Below, piece after piece: positions 24,201 to 37,227 of a stretch of 64,000 nt of DNA (its first letter is position 1; every line of letters begins with the position of its first letter). Made by a program: the position numbers and the translations under genes. Source of the stretch: Apiospora phragmitis (taxonomy: Eukaryota; Ascomycota; Sordariomycetes; Amphisphaeriales; Apiosporaceae); NCBI GenBank assembly GCA_038363925.1, contig JAQQWL010000015.1:1736001-1800000 (forward strand), written 5' to 3'. The notes under the pieces were generated by a model that worked only from the letters and a program-made list of their open reading frames with translations, was not told the origin of the DNA and did not search any database.

Positions 24201-25761
24201 CAGGACTAGGTGTTCTGGAAGCCTTCGTGTTATCCGTCGTAGTAGGAAGAAATCCAGTAGAGGATGCGGAGCGCGGTGCTGGCGTTGGCTCGCGACTGAC
24301 TGAGGCCTTGGCACCACCTAGACGGTCAGAAGGAGTAGCAGACCGAGGCAAAGAACTTGGGGGCAGTTGAGCGCTTTGCCGTCTTTCGTTGACGTTCGTT
24401 GCGGAAAGGTTGCTTTGAATTACGGGAAGTGGTCCACCAAATTGCGCAGCGAGATCAGGGGTTCCCTCTCGACTTGGTCTGGCTGGTGGTGGACCCCGTG
24501 GCGGCGGTGACGCGACCAGCTTTTTCTGGCCTTCACGTGGAGCGAAGGGACTCTTCGCTGGTGAGGGGGACCTCATAACGGGCCGCTTTCTGTCCTGACT
24601 CGGTCTGGATGGCGATACCACGGGTTCCAGTGCTTTCCTAAGCTTTTGCGAAGCTTTTCTGGGCGGCGGGTTAGGAGGAGCGGGAGGAAGCAGCCTCCTC
24701 AAGTTGTCCTCTTTGTCATCGGCGCCGCGTACTGTCGAGTTAGACGAGGACGAGGTCAAGGAAGTTTCCCGAACTGGTGCAAGTCCCGGAGCTTCGGTAC
24801 TAGTTGCAGTTTTATCAACTGATACACTACCGGCTCTTCTGTGGGAGACCGGGGGTCTTGTCTCGGCTGGACTTGCATGTCTCAGTCTTGGAGTGACATT
24901 GCGATATGGTGCCACGAGCCCTGGTGAAGCTGAGGACATTGATGTCGGTGTCGTGTCCCGACTGTATGGACCTGCGCCGGGTGACTCGGAGAATCGTGTC
25001 GACGGACTGCCGCTAAACGAACTCAATTGGCTGTGGCTACTGGTACCCGAGAAAAGGGGCGTAGGCGGTGGCAGATCATGCGTTGCGAGTCTGAATAGAA
25101 TGTCACCCGCAGGCCCATCCACGGGAATCTTTATGCCCCGATACCTGTCTAACTCAGGATAGACTGCTGTGTCCTGTGCGACGGCTTTGGGTAGCTCAGT
25201 TGCTTGTACGACATCCATACCAGCAGGACTCGCCGCGACACCGCGATCCAGATGAAGCGCATGGGAGGCCGATGAATCAGGTAACCTCGGAATGGAAGAC
25301 GATGAACTGGTCCTTCCTGAGTCACTTCTGGGGTTGTCGGGTCGACTAGGTCTGCCCCGCGATACGCTTGATTGCTTTCGACGGAGTGTTCTCCGCGGCT
25401 GCTGAGACTCATTGTTGTGATCTTCAGAAGATGCTGGCCCGTTGGAAACGTATGTTGTGGAAGGTATGCTGCTGCTGTTAGATCTGCTGCTCCAAGCTTG
25501 GGATTCGTGCGTCAGTGGTGGCCTTCTCGTGGACGTCGCAGGTTTCCGGCTAGAAGATGTTTGAGGTATCCGGCTCGGTGTCTTTGGCTGGACGCTCGGT
25601 GTGTACGCCAAAGCAACGTTGCTTGCTTCCTTGCGAGCATTTCGTGTTAGGGCTGGGGAAAAATCCTCTCGGCTCGTTTCCATGACACCTCCCATCCTTT
25701 TCGATCGCATATCGTCACTGCCTCTACCCCTTGAGCTCGAGCGCGCCCTAGCTGTTGCCAT
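21241..25761 (-). CDS. Large disordered protein with C-terminal SAM-dependent methyltransferase domain, two frameshifts
   Basis: The first 1,190 or so residues, from the ATG at 25761, are basic, Ser/Pro/Arg-rich and probably unstructured, with PP-rich and SH3-ligand-like stretches. The last 310 residues hold a class I methyltransferase fold. Motif I is ILVLDGLGNDDW (near 22045) and the post-motif block ARRVLKPGGYIELSILDVD (near 21770) is typical of the Methyltransf_25/11 families, followed by a C-terminal helical part. To read through, the frame must change twice. One extra base in the G6 run at 22182-22187 (C6 on the coding strand) and one missing base near GGG 21922-21924 do this, and the two cancel to 1,506 codons plus stop. 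The target of methylation is unknown. The enzyme class is well supported; calling it LaeA-like would go beyond the evidence. Confidence 0.8.
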
Positions 25762-28700
25762 GATGACCCTTGACTTGTAGTAGCGAGGTTCAGGCCAAAT
25801 ATCATAGTATCAACAACTCAATGCACCATCTTCCAGTGTAGTTGTGCGTAGTAGCCTGCTGCTGGGCCCTTCCGAGTACCCAGTGGAAGTCGTGACTTTG
25901 TGACCAATGCCAAGGACTACCCGGGAGTATACCACGACACACTTTGCAATCTTATGTACCGGCTGGATGATGATGACCCTATCCAGTCCTCCCTGTATTA
26001 CAGCCCGGGTCTCGACAGCAGTCAAGGGGTAGTCTGGGGATCCTGCTTCGACTCGATCTTGGGGGATACCTGACCAATATCTATGTTCCAGGGTGCCCGT
26101 TCGTAGGGAAAGAAAGACGAAACAAAACGTTGGTTTGGGTATATGAAAAGAAATGTCACAGACAAGTATACAAACTGAACAAGAAGAAGGAAAATGTGAC
26201 GAGAAGTCCAGAACTACCCGAAGCAGAAATGGCGGCAGGGGAGTTGGTTGGGTGGGTTGATCTGGGGAACAGTATCCGGAATAACTAGCAAGGTCGTGGT
26301 GGTGGGTGGACAGGAGTGCCAAAGGTGTGCTGGAGATCCAAATCTGACTAGTGCGTATTATACCCTTGGTGGTGGTGGGGAGTTGTCGGCGTCTATGTGA
26401 TGAGGTGGATGACGGCCAATTTCAGCACACTGGTAGAGCGGCTCAGGTGTGTAACATTCGAGAGCCGGCTCTGAAGGGTTGACGCTCTATACAAATAATC
26501 GACTCATGAAGCCAGTCCGGGCAGGATCGACTCGACAAAAGAGAGGCGTATTTGAATAGAGCAAGATGAGGACAAGGTGAAGGAGCTTGGAAAGTAACAC
26601 AACCTCAAGACGGTAAGAAAATGAGAGAAAGAGTGATGGCATATACATAGGTAGATACCTAGGAACCGAAGGGAAGGCCACTCTTTAGCCCTGCATCCTG
26701 AGGGGTGGACAAGGTATCTACTTAGATACACTGTATTGTTCCACCCCAAGGGTGACATGGAGATCGCAGCAGAGCATGGATGAATTTTGGACAGGTGTGG
26801 CGTTTAGATCCCTGCCAACGGCCAAGAAGCGGCCGTCTGGATCACATCGCCGGGTCAGGCGTCTGTGTAGAAAGCTGGACTGGCCGAAAACGCGGTCTGG
26901 TTGGCGGCGGCCTGCACAGACACTGCGGAGACTCTATACTACAAGAGCCCATAACCCAGTCAAAGTCGCTGAGTCACTAGAGGTCGGTCCACGAAGGGGT
27001 AGCTAGGAGCTAGGAGCTTTGCTGTCCACAAACGTGAGGCCGTATATGCGAATATGGTGAGTGCTGATCAATGGTGGACGACTAGCGACCCATTGACTTT
27101 CAGGAGCTTGCAGCCATAAGGAGAGGAGCGAGGAACCTTGGGAAGCATGTTCCTAAACGAGCCCAGCAACGACCCAACGGTAGGCTGTTGCGCATGGGGT
27201 ATCAGTTTGAAATGATTTGCGAGCCTGCGAGTCAAAGTGCCTTGGGTTCGATCGTGCATATCCAGACATCCTATGAGAGGGCTGAGCAGCGTTCTGGTAG
27301 ACTGGATTCGCTGAGAAGCCCCGCCATCTCTGCCGACACTATTCCCGCTTGGGGCGGGCCTGAGAGACAAAGAGAGGAGACTTCGGTGCGGACTGGCAGA
27401 CTATAGTTTCCGAAGTACCCTGCTAATATCACAGCCAAATAACGGAAAGATTTTTTATAGCGCAACTGGTGGTTGCAATCGAAAAATCGCATCATCCATC
27501 ATATGAGGACCAGATTCTGAGAGGAGTTGACAAGAGTTTTCAGAGTTCGATACGAGCAGACGAGGGCAGTCGCTGAGTAGGAGTAGGCGGGGGCGGGTAC
27601 CAACGGGGCAATTACGTACACTGCGCGCTTGCACTCGACGGCTCCTAGACGGCTGGCACATCATCAATCTCACATGCACTCACTACCTATTTTTCTGTGT
27701 AGTTCCATCGTTATCTACCATGTGTACATAGTGTCAAAGAGACTTGGAAGTGTTTACTCAATATTGGGTCTCTCGACATACTCAGAATGCGTTGGCATCA
27801 ACGTCAGTGCAATTGCTACCCAGTTTGCAGTCTTCGCCTTCGGGAGGGAGCCTGCCATGGGTTGTTCTGTTCCTGCCACTGTCAACCCCCCGCCACAGCC
27901 TTGGACAGCTCAACATAACCTAGCACGTACATCAATGATACGCATCTAGATCAGTGGAGTCCTGTGCTAAGTACCGTAGCAGACCGGTAAACACGGGATG
28001 CGGCCTGGCCCATCTTACCATTACTACTAAGTGCACTATGTTACGTGTCAAAAGTATATACTTTCAATCGCAACAAAGGGCACTTGATCCTTACTTCTAG
28101 GGTGGAAGACGAGATCGTGCAAAGGGGTAGTAGTACAGAAGTACAGATCAGAAAGACTCTGTTACGCGGCGTCGGCCTGCGAAACCGCTCCGTTTGGACA
28201 ATGCGGCCAATCGTTGTCGAAGGATCCTCGGTAGCAAGATCAGCAGAAACCCCCGAGACAGATTTGCCAGGAGCGGGCATTCGTCCGTCTCACGTGTTCG
28301 GTATTACAGAATGTAAGATCACGTCGTCCAACGACATAGGCATCGGTCAGTCACTTTCGCGCACCGAATTTGCACAAATCAGAATTGCGCGGGGCTGTCG
28401 TTCTCTGCAGGTCTTACATTACTGCATGTCTTACTGCAGGTCTCACTTTGGACTTCTCTGAGTAGTCCATCTCAAGATTCGGGCCACTCTTTCCCGGCAA
28501 CCCCTGCAAGCTGCAGACTTGCCCTGAGAGAGGAGGTATTTCGCAAGCGCTGGCGCTCATGGAACAATTTGCTCGCGCCAGCATCGTGTGGATTTTTAAT
28601 AATACAAACTTACTATAAGGCTCTGTACAACAAACCGCGATCATGCCTCTGACTTCCCAGCAGAATCTCCAGAAGGAAGAGACACATGCGCTTCTGTACT

Positions 28701-31700
28701 TCCTAAGGAGAGTCATACACGAATGCTCGTACCATCGTCTGTAGATACGCTCGACAGGGGAACTGATTGCGAGAGTCCTTACTTGGGATATTACACTCCG
28801 GCTATTTAGTTTCGATTTTTGTGATTGGATCGGTTGCTTCAATTTCCGACCAATCATGAGCTCGAGAATCTGTCTGTCAAGCCGTCTTCGCGACAGTCAC
28901 TATTGTTTAGCATGGTGGAAGGAGGGGCGGAGGGGCTACGGTTTGATCTCTGCATGGCATGTCTCTCCTTATCCGCGGGCAATTCCAGGACGACGATTCA
29001 TATTCGTCCCCAAGCCCACCGATTCCTTCGCTCTTGCTCCCTTGCACCTATCGTCGAAGCAAGCCAGTTTGCGCATCCGTTTCGTTGAGACTGACGTACC
29101 CATGCTCTTTCAACGGGCCTATCAAGCCAACAACGACCCGCCATTATCGTTGTCGAAACTCCCACTCAACATATCATAGATCAAGTTTCCCAGAATAACC
29201 TACAGTATGCACTTACCTTGTAGGTTAAGTCATTAGTAGGTAGCTCACCTGGCTGGGCTTCAGGACGACCGCAATACATCATACATCGGTCACCGAAATG
29301 GCCTGGGTCGATAGACATACCCTCCCTATGGATCTAACCAACATCGACATCAAAGTTCCACGTCCTATTCTTGTCGTACCTGTCCAGAATCAGAACCAAA
29401 TCTTTTCCTTCTCGATTTAGGCGAACGCAGTAAGCGTAAGCTGAGTTGCGCATAATAGTGGCAAGGGTTAGTGAGCTGTCAAGGGCGATGGCTTCCACAA
29501 CGGCGTCCGATTTTGCCCTGCACTACCGTCATTTTCCACATGCGTGCAAGCCTAGTGCCGAGGTGCCTAGCATCTCGCGTGTGTCGCCTGCAATGCAACG
29601 TCTCCTGCTAGTATGCAGTAGGTTAGCATCGTTGTGGCGAGTGCCGCCCCGATGAGGGACCCCAGCACTGCCACAGCGACACCGTATCTTGGGCGAACCG
29701 GCAAGGCCTACGGCGCGGCAGTGGGTCGGCCGTGGCTTAGCTCTCCGGGTTGTCTGTTTCTCACTGACGTGGCACGCTCTCGTTGAATCTCGTCACTATT
29801 GAGGCCTCACAATCGTCGATATACACGCAAGCTGTGCATGAAATTTTGCAGCAGACCTCGTCGATTCACAGTGTCCGAGGACTATGACAGAAGTCTGGAA
29901 TTTGGACGGACTGATGTTAGCAGGTGGCCCTCTCGTCAGTTTACAGGGATCTGGTGATCCGTGGACCGCCCGGAGACCCCTGTCTCCCAATTGCTGTCGC
30001 TTGTTTAGCCGCGAGCAGGCATGCCGAGGACCACTTTCAGGTGAGCAGGGTTCTCCAAGATCTGATTGGGCCTTGCCATTCTCGCACTAGCCAAGGATCC
30101 CTCTGATCCCCGAAGGAGTATCCAAGTAACGTGATCCAGTCTGATCCAGTTGCGTTCGACAGGCAACAAAGTCCATCTATCGCAGCTTCTCGCCAATGCA
30201 GATCGTGCTTTCGCCGGCGCCCAACCGTATCTCAGGGTTCGCTATCACTATTCCCAAGGGACTGGTTCGGACGGCACAGCCCACCACACCTCTTTTCGCT
30301 CACTATCCAACGTAACATGTCTTCCTGGCAGATGTGTGGTTCAAGACTTGATGGCAAATTTCAGCAGTCTCGAGAGCAGTGTGGGATTGACGCGCGGATC
30401 GAGGCACACTCACGCGGCAATGTTCAGAATAAGCGACCTGATGAGCCATCGTTGAAATAAAATAACATAACATGTGGTGTTGCTACGAGTAAGTCCAGGC
30501 CCGGAGGTCCTCCAAGAAGGCTAGGTAGTAGGCTACTATACAGCCAGCTACAGGCCTCTCTACGTCTCATACGGTGTCTTGTTTTCCTGATAAAATCCCA
30601 TCGCAGGTCAAGTGATCCTATCTATGACGGGCGAGGAGTATCGTATCTCCCGTAGACGAAGGTTGATACCCAACACGCGAGCTCGCTTGCGTTACCGTCA
30701 TATTCTTTCCAGACTGCCAAGCATTGGTCTACTGCATGCATGTCTTAGACAGTCTGAGACATCCGGGTCGCCTTGCTAACAAACATCCCACTTCAGCTAT
30801 ATCAGCTGAACAAGGATCAAACGAGAGCTTGCTAACCAACACACATTGCTTTTGATTTGTTCTCACTGGCTTTCACCCCACGGGGAGCCATGGACACGGG
30901 CCGTTGTCGCGTCTACGGATAATATATCTTCTCATTTCTTTTTCGCGGCAACCGCTGGTTGCGCGTGGCCAACTACCGATTGCAAAGGCTTTCATCCATG
31001 TTCATTGAATCATTGACCGTCTTTACAGGCTACTCTCAAAATCCTCCGACCTGCTAACCTTTAGCAAAGTAGTGCATGATAGGGCGACTGACGGCGCCGA
31101 GCCGAATCTAGTGCTTGTCACTGGCCGATGAGTTAGCGAATAGCCTGCCAGATTCCTGGGACCCTCATCCGCTGTGCCGTTTATTAGCTGCCACCGACTA
31201 CATCTTAATTCTAATGACCAGCCTTTAGCCCACATTGTCCACCTTTCTTCACTCGTTCCGAGCACAATCCGTTACCTGCGGCTTGCTATCAATATTGCCG
31301 ATGCTTCATGGTCTGCTCTAGCCAACGGTTATACCCTGTTAGCGCGGCTTTCCGGTTTGGGAAGCTGGCACGATGAAGGCTCTCCCTTATATTTTGCCGA
31401 ATGATGGAATCCATTGCAGCTACTGGCTTGCAGCCATGATACGGGTTTGAGCACGTGCAAGCCGTATGCTGCAGGTCTGCCAAAACAACAACAATAACAG
31501 GCTCACTCGAAGTCACGTTATGTGCTTGGTCTATTGATTCTTCGAGGAACCCTCGATAATGGTCAATCACTGGTCGTACAGTCTTCGGATGTAAGCAGCC
31601 CAGAAAGCCTCTCCCGCATGCGTCACCGAATCGAACGCGAATGGAAATTTTTTATAAGTCGTTTATTTAATCCTTTCGTTGATCGGAGTGACACAGTCAC

Positions 31701-34534
31701 ATGATGCCCCCAAGCCACCGTGAACTCTCCTGGCGAAGAGAGAGCTCTGACTGGTACAGTATATGCGACTGCCAGGATCCTTCGAAGTTCCGATGACGAC
31801 GTGAGCTTTAATAGAGCCTGGCCAGGTCTAGATGTGAGATAGGGACTCGGCAATTTCCTATTTCCTAAGACCTCATTCTTACCTTGGCTGTGATGTTCTT
31901 CCTGTTAACCACTCAGTTGCTCAGATATGGCCATGTTTGCTCATTCCACGTAAGTCGACATGGAATAAGAAGTAGCAGACACTGGAGAGGAGAGAGCTCA
32001 ACAGGACGCAGTCTCGCCCCTTTTCTTACCATTTAAAATACTGATCAGCTAAAACTGTGCAGTGCATTTCATCATCATCAGAACTTGACATTAATAATAA
32101 AGCAGATACTGGAGAATCTCAGTACAACTCGACCTCGCCACGTTTTCTTCTCATCGCTGCCCCTCCCAGCTTATTACTTGTTCAGTATGTGCGCGACACA
32201 TTCCATCAAGAAAGCTAACGGAGCCCGCAAGGGTCTATCGATGACGACAAGGAGCCCTTGGCCATTGTGGCTATATTGAATACTCTTCCCCCATTAAGAG
32301 AGGATTGCCAGGTGGTCCCGATTATTCAGAGCTTGCTTCCAGGGCAAACGCAGACCTTACTAGGCAAACCTGAGATGTTTGTAAGCTTGCCGATAGGAAA
32401 TGAAACATATCTCGAACGGGGCACTTGAAAAAGGGAAATGGACAAGCCATGCCTCATATGACATTTGATTGGTTTACCACGTCCTGATTAGGTTACTCAA
32501 CGATCTGGCTTCTTGGATACCCGGGCTGCTTTCCGAAGTCAGGATGTCCCGGCTGGGGAGCACATCAGAAATGCCACGAGGTAAGGTGGGCTGCATACAA
32601 CCCATTGCGCAACAAGCGGCAACGGCTCCGCGTGGTAGCAATGGGTGTGGCTACCTACTAATTTATAGAGAGGGGGCGTTTACATAAAGCAAGGAGGCGA
32701 CGATAGAGAGCTATACAGGGATAGGCTGACGACCTATTTTAGTCGGCCCACAACTTGAGGGAGTGGCTCTAGATCTGTCAGGTCTAGAATAAGCCACACA
32801 CGCCTTGAATCAACGCGTCTTCTCTTTTCTTCGTTCCACTGTATGTTAAGTATACACGACGGGGAATACGGAACGCTGACAGCTGAGCATGCTGTATGTT
32901 TCAACTGTTGTCATCCAAGACATTCTGACAGCCGACCCTGTGCATGCTTGTCATATGTCAAGTTGGGCATCCCTGTTTTGTCTCGGTCGTGCCATAGCTC
33001 TGCGGTGTCTGGAGCTCCTATCAAGAGTCGCACACGGCATTTCTAGAACTAGCAAACGGTGGTTTTCGCCTTCCGCGCAGAACCGAAGAAAGCAAACACG
33101 CCCAAAGCTGGAGAAGGGGGGCAGAATTGCAAAGATTCGGGGCCCCTGTATGTCGCGCGTGACTCTGTCTAGCCTCTCATTGTCGTTTCTCTCCCGACCA
33201 TTTCCCCATGTCATAGCAATATCGATGTATACTACCACACACGCCTGCCGAGCCGAACCTCACTCAGGTTCGCTGCAAGATAGAAAGGACCCCTCTTACT
33301 GCCCTTGAGTCGTTTCAAGACTTCTTACTCTCGAAGATACGAGTCTGGCAAGCGGCAGGTAAGTACTGGTACTTGTCACTCGCTCCCCATGAATGATACG
33401 GGACCCGGGCTCTCTAACCCATAGTGTACGCCGTGGACTTACAGACATATAAATACATCAAACTTCCTGTTTAACCAAGGCAACCACGCCGGAAGAAGCG
33501 AGCAGATGAAAGTATGTGCTGGTGAGCTCCGAAGACACTAAACGTGGTTGCTCCTAGGTTCGCCTGTCAATGCAGTTAAATGTGTCGTACTCTTGAGGAA
33601 ACGATTTAAGTTACAGCGTGTTCTAGCTAGTAGATACACATGCAAATATTGATTCCCAGATCTTCTTCCTATGCACCGTCTTCTTGGATTACGAATCCCT
33701 CTCGCTCACCATCTGCAAGTCTATACCTACAAACTTGGCCACAGCAGAGGGCGGGGGTTTGCGCCAGTTATCCAAGCAAGCGTTGCTGGAACTGACCGCA
33801 AGAGGCCAAGGTTTGCGCTCCCAAGCCATCGTACGTAAAGTTATTGTGATATATGCATCCGCAGCGGGGTTCTGAGATGAAGGCGGCCGAGAAGAGAAAA
33901 ACGGGTGAGCGCATGGTCTGCAAGACAGTAAAGTACCTAAGGTATTCTGTTAACATCATGATCTTTCTTTTCGTCAATTAGGCTTAGGGGCCGAGGGAAC
34001 CTATAAGGCCTATAACCTTGCTTGTTATGGTCAGCATTGTGCGTGGTGTTAACGGAATGTTCTACTAAGCGTATGTAAGACTATATCAACAGTATCACTT
34101 GTATAGTGTTATCGTCCCGTGTATGTCCATGTTTGGCATCAAACGGTACGAAGGCAGTAGTAGATCGTTGGTCACAGGGGAAGAGATGATTGCAAATGCG
34201 CCGATGGGTGAGCATCACAGCCATGAAGGTAGGTAAGGCTCTTGCTCTTCTTGTGCTTATTATCGCGTATGCTTGCTTTACGAAAAAATATGATATACAT
34301 TTCTAGCGGAACTACTTTTCGATTCCTGATTCTGTTGACGCTCGAGAAATGACACGGCCTCCTATCCGCGTGGATATTCCTTGAAATCCCACGGATGGCA
34401 CATTCATCCGCTTCTTGACCATCATGGTCTCATAATATTACAAATGGTCGCGTCCATCGCCTCTCGCAACCACTCAAGAGCATAGCCCAGAGTGTTTCGC
34501 AATCGCACACGAATTCCAGGCGTCGTGAGAGCAC
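25762..34534. other. About 8.8 kb gene-poor interval
   Basis: This is upstream of the methyltransferase gene and downstream of the SAP-domain gene. All ORFs are short, overlap on both strands and show no protein family. Base composition looks similar to other spacers, not strongly AT-rich as expected of heavily RIP-mutated repeats. A palindrome-like TAGGTA word cluster sits at 26647-26663. I find no transposase, tRNA or rRNA. Some of it may be promoter or non-coding RNA. Confidence 0.5.
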
Positions 34535-35508
34535 CTAGTTGTTGCTGGCGAATCTCTTGGCCCTTTCCTCTGCCTTCCTCTTCTCCTCGGGGTTATCGAG
34601 GACACGATTCGGCTTGGACACGCCACCGCCGTTGGGCTTGCGATCACGATCGTTGCCACCTCGGCGATCACCACGACGTCCGCCACGGCCACGATCACCA
34701 CCTCGGCCACCACCGCCACCACCGCGCCGAGAGTCGTTGTTCGATCTCTTGGGTCCACGTCCAGCCTCGGCGCCTTCATCGCGAAGGCGCTTGGGCCGGC
34801 GCTCGGGCAGAGCCTCGTCCAGACCCTTGACGACGGCCGTGGTGTCAGCGGCGCCGAACCGCTTTGCGCGCTCCAGTCTCTTCTTCTCTTCCTCCGCTGT
34901 CTCCTCGATGATACCGAAACGCTTGGCGCGTTCGGCGCGCTTCTTAACCTCCTCATCGGCCGCCGACGCGGGAAGGTTGGCTGAGAAATCGGGCTTGGGC
35001 TCTTCCTCCTTCTTTTCCTCTGCTTCAGGTGCTGCTTCTCCAGTCGCGTTGTCCTCAACTGGTACTGCTGCTGCTGCTGCTTCCTCCTTCTTTTCTTCCG
35101 CGGCGGGCGCAGGCTCCTCTGCTGCAGGTGCTGACACATTGGCAGGTGCGGATTTGCTGGGTTCAGCCTCAGGTGCCTTTACTGCAGCTGCTGCAGGCGC
35201 AGCAGGCGCAGGCTCGTCATCGTCCCAATCAATCTCGTCCTCAGCGGTTGACGTGGTCGTGGCGGCAGGCGCGGCGGCGGCTAGTTACTGTTAGTTGAGG
35301 CTGATGGGTGGTAACCGGGCCAGAGATGGTTTTGTTGGCGGCGCATAGGGGAGGAAGATGATTACTGACCAGGCTTGGCGGGCGCGTTCTCTTCGTCGTG
35401 TTTCTGTAAACGGGCGACCAGGTCGGCCTTGTTTCCGGCGACGGGAAGCGACTTCTCTTGCAGCAGCTTCTTAAGCTCGGGGACCTTGTAGGTGTTGTAG
35501 TCTGCCAT
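34535..35508 (-). CDS. SAP domain-containing RNA-binding protein (Tho1/CIP29/SARNP-like), two exons
   Basis: Exons are 35508-35370 and 35280-34535, giving 294 aa. The intron has a GTCAGT donor and ends CTAG after a CTAAC branch site. Residues 4-38 form a SAP motif (helix-extended-helix, VPELKKLLQEK ... ADLVARLQ), which binds nucleic acid. A long Ala/Glu/Pro-rich acidic linker follows. Then come two close repeats of the RAERAKRFG type, an RGG/Gly-Arg-rich stretch, and a third copy, RAKRFASNN, at the very C-terminus. This arrangement is that of Tho1/CIP29, which joins Sub2/UAP56 in TREX-linked mRNP assembly and export. The KRFG repeats are the part known to contact the helicase in this family. 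Nuclear location is expected. The frame is intact and assignment is confident. Confidence 0.9.
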
Positions 35509-36077
35509 TGTGACGGTATGCGCGACTGGCAGTTGCGCGCAGAGTGATGGGCTGTGCGTGGGTGTGAATGTGTTTTGAGGTAGGTAGGTATGTATGACTT
35601 GAGTCGCGACAAGGAATGGGTAGAAGAGAGAGCAAAAAAGTAAAAGGCGATGAAACAGGTGGAATCGGGGTGTTGAAGGGGCAAGAATGCGAACAATGGT
35701 GGTTGCGAGTAGGAAACGGAAACGGGAACGTCCAAAAGCGACCGGCCCATGACGAAAATCCAAGGCGCGTTCGCTTTCCCTTTCCTTCCCCCTTGTTTGG
35801 CTTGGCACAGCCCATGCCAGATCGGACAATGGAGAACCAATGATTCGGGCGGTTTGATTGGCGATGGCCGCTAGCTTCACTTCTAGCAGCACTCTTTATC
35901 AATTATCATCTGCCCCGAGCTCAAGCTTTGAGCTGCTGCTGACAGCTGTGCCAATAGGGCTCCTACAATCCACGAAGAGATGAATACCTGGTATTATCTG
36001 TACGGAAACACTACCTACTTCGAATCCTCCTTCATCGATGCTTGTACCCATTGTTTGTTGGCCTCAAACGCCTTCTT
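35509..36077. other. Short spacer between SAP gene and GST gene
   Basis: Both flanking genes are on the minus strand, so this is the SAP gene promoter and 5' UTR plus the GST 3' flank. Bases 36015-36077 still read in the GST frame beyond its TAG stop (see finding). A TAGGTAGGTATGTATG word is at 35578-35594. Confidence 0.6.
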
Positions 36078-37227
36078 CTACTTCTTATCCGATAGCTTCT
36101 CAAACTCCAAAGCTTTGTGAGGACTGGGCACATGGCGGCCCTTTTCTACGCCCGGCCGAGCCAGTAACTTATCCCGCCACTCTTGGAGAGCAGGGAACTC
36201 CGTAACATCGGCCCCAGTTAAGGCTTCAGTAGATTACAAATCAGTCAGGCTCCGTACTCAGATTTCTTTCCATACTCAAATAAACAGGACTTCAAGAAGG
36301 GTTTAGTGACGAGCTATATGTGAAACTCACCTGCAGCGGCCACCCATCCCCAGATGGAGATGTCAGCAACGGTACATCGGTCTCCGACCAGATAGCCAGA
36401 AGGCGACTTCTGCAGTTGCGTATCCATCACACTGAAGAGACGACAGGTCTCGTTCCTGTACCGATCGATGCTGTACTGGATCCTCTCAGGTGCGTATTCT
36501 AGCCATTTGGTTAACGTGGAAGCTCGTTCCCATATGACAGATCTGGAGTAAGCATTTACTGTAGAAGTGTGCAAGTTGGCTGCACGCAGACGATCATTAG
36601 CTGATTTCGATAGTATATACTCGAGAGGGCGGCTCCCACTTACCCTTGCATGGGGCCAAGACCTCCCATTTGCCAAAATAGCTGTTGATTGATACAGTTA
36701 GTATGGCCAGGACCGTAAGCTTGGGCAACAGTGGCTAGAGCATACCCAATTGTTGACTTCCCAGTGTTCTCGCGAACCATATGGGTATGATACCCTGTGG
36801 TCTTTGTCATATCGGTCCACCAGATACTGCATGATCGACCCGCTCTCGAACAGTCTGATGGTCTGCCCATTCTCGAGTGTGTCCGTCAAAGCAGGGATCC
36901 GTCCATTGGGATTGATCTCGAGGAACCACGGTTCCTATGTTACTCGTATTAGCGTGGGTGGTTTGTTACTGTCGAGTCTATGTGATGTAACGAATATTGT
37001 TGGGTTGGGAACCTGGAGTCAGGGTCAGACACATACCTTCTGGGTGTTCTTGGTGATATCGATGCTGGTAGTCTTCCCCGTAACGGTAAGCATGGATCAA
37101 TCTGGCTGTCAACGACTAGATTCGTACACACCTGATACGTCAAGCCAAGTTCCTCAAGCAGAATCGAGATCTTGAGGCCATTCGGCGTCTGCGCAGTGTA
37201 GAGATGGATATCGGTCTGTTTCGCCAT
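36078..37227 (-). CDS. Ure2-like glutathione S-transferase, seven exons, likely premature stop
   Basis: Exons are 37227-37132, 37072-37037, 36934-36746, 36681-36644, 36579-36560, 36498-36331 and 36223-36078, giving 230 aa. Two exons are tiny (36 and 20 bases), but each restores the family pattern. The N-terminal thioredoxin fold shows TPNGLKISILLEEL, the [24 protein letters not shown] block with cis-Pro, and ESGSIMQYL for glutathione binding. The C-terminal domain has GPMQGQ, YAPERIQYSIDRY, and the N-capping box in CTVADISIWGWV. Family members conjugate or reduce with glutathione, or act like Ure2 as regulators. The second intron end is AAG and the last is GAAG, weaker than CAG/TAG, so those two borders are less certain. 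The TAG at 36078-36080 cuts the usual C-terminal tail by about 20 residues. Confidence 0.87.
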
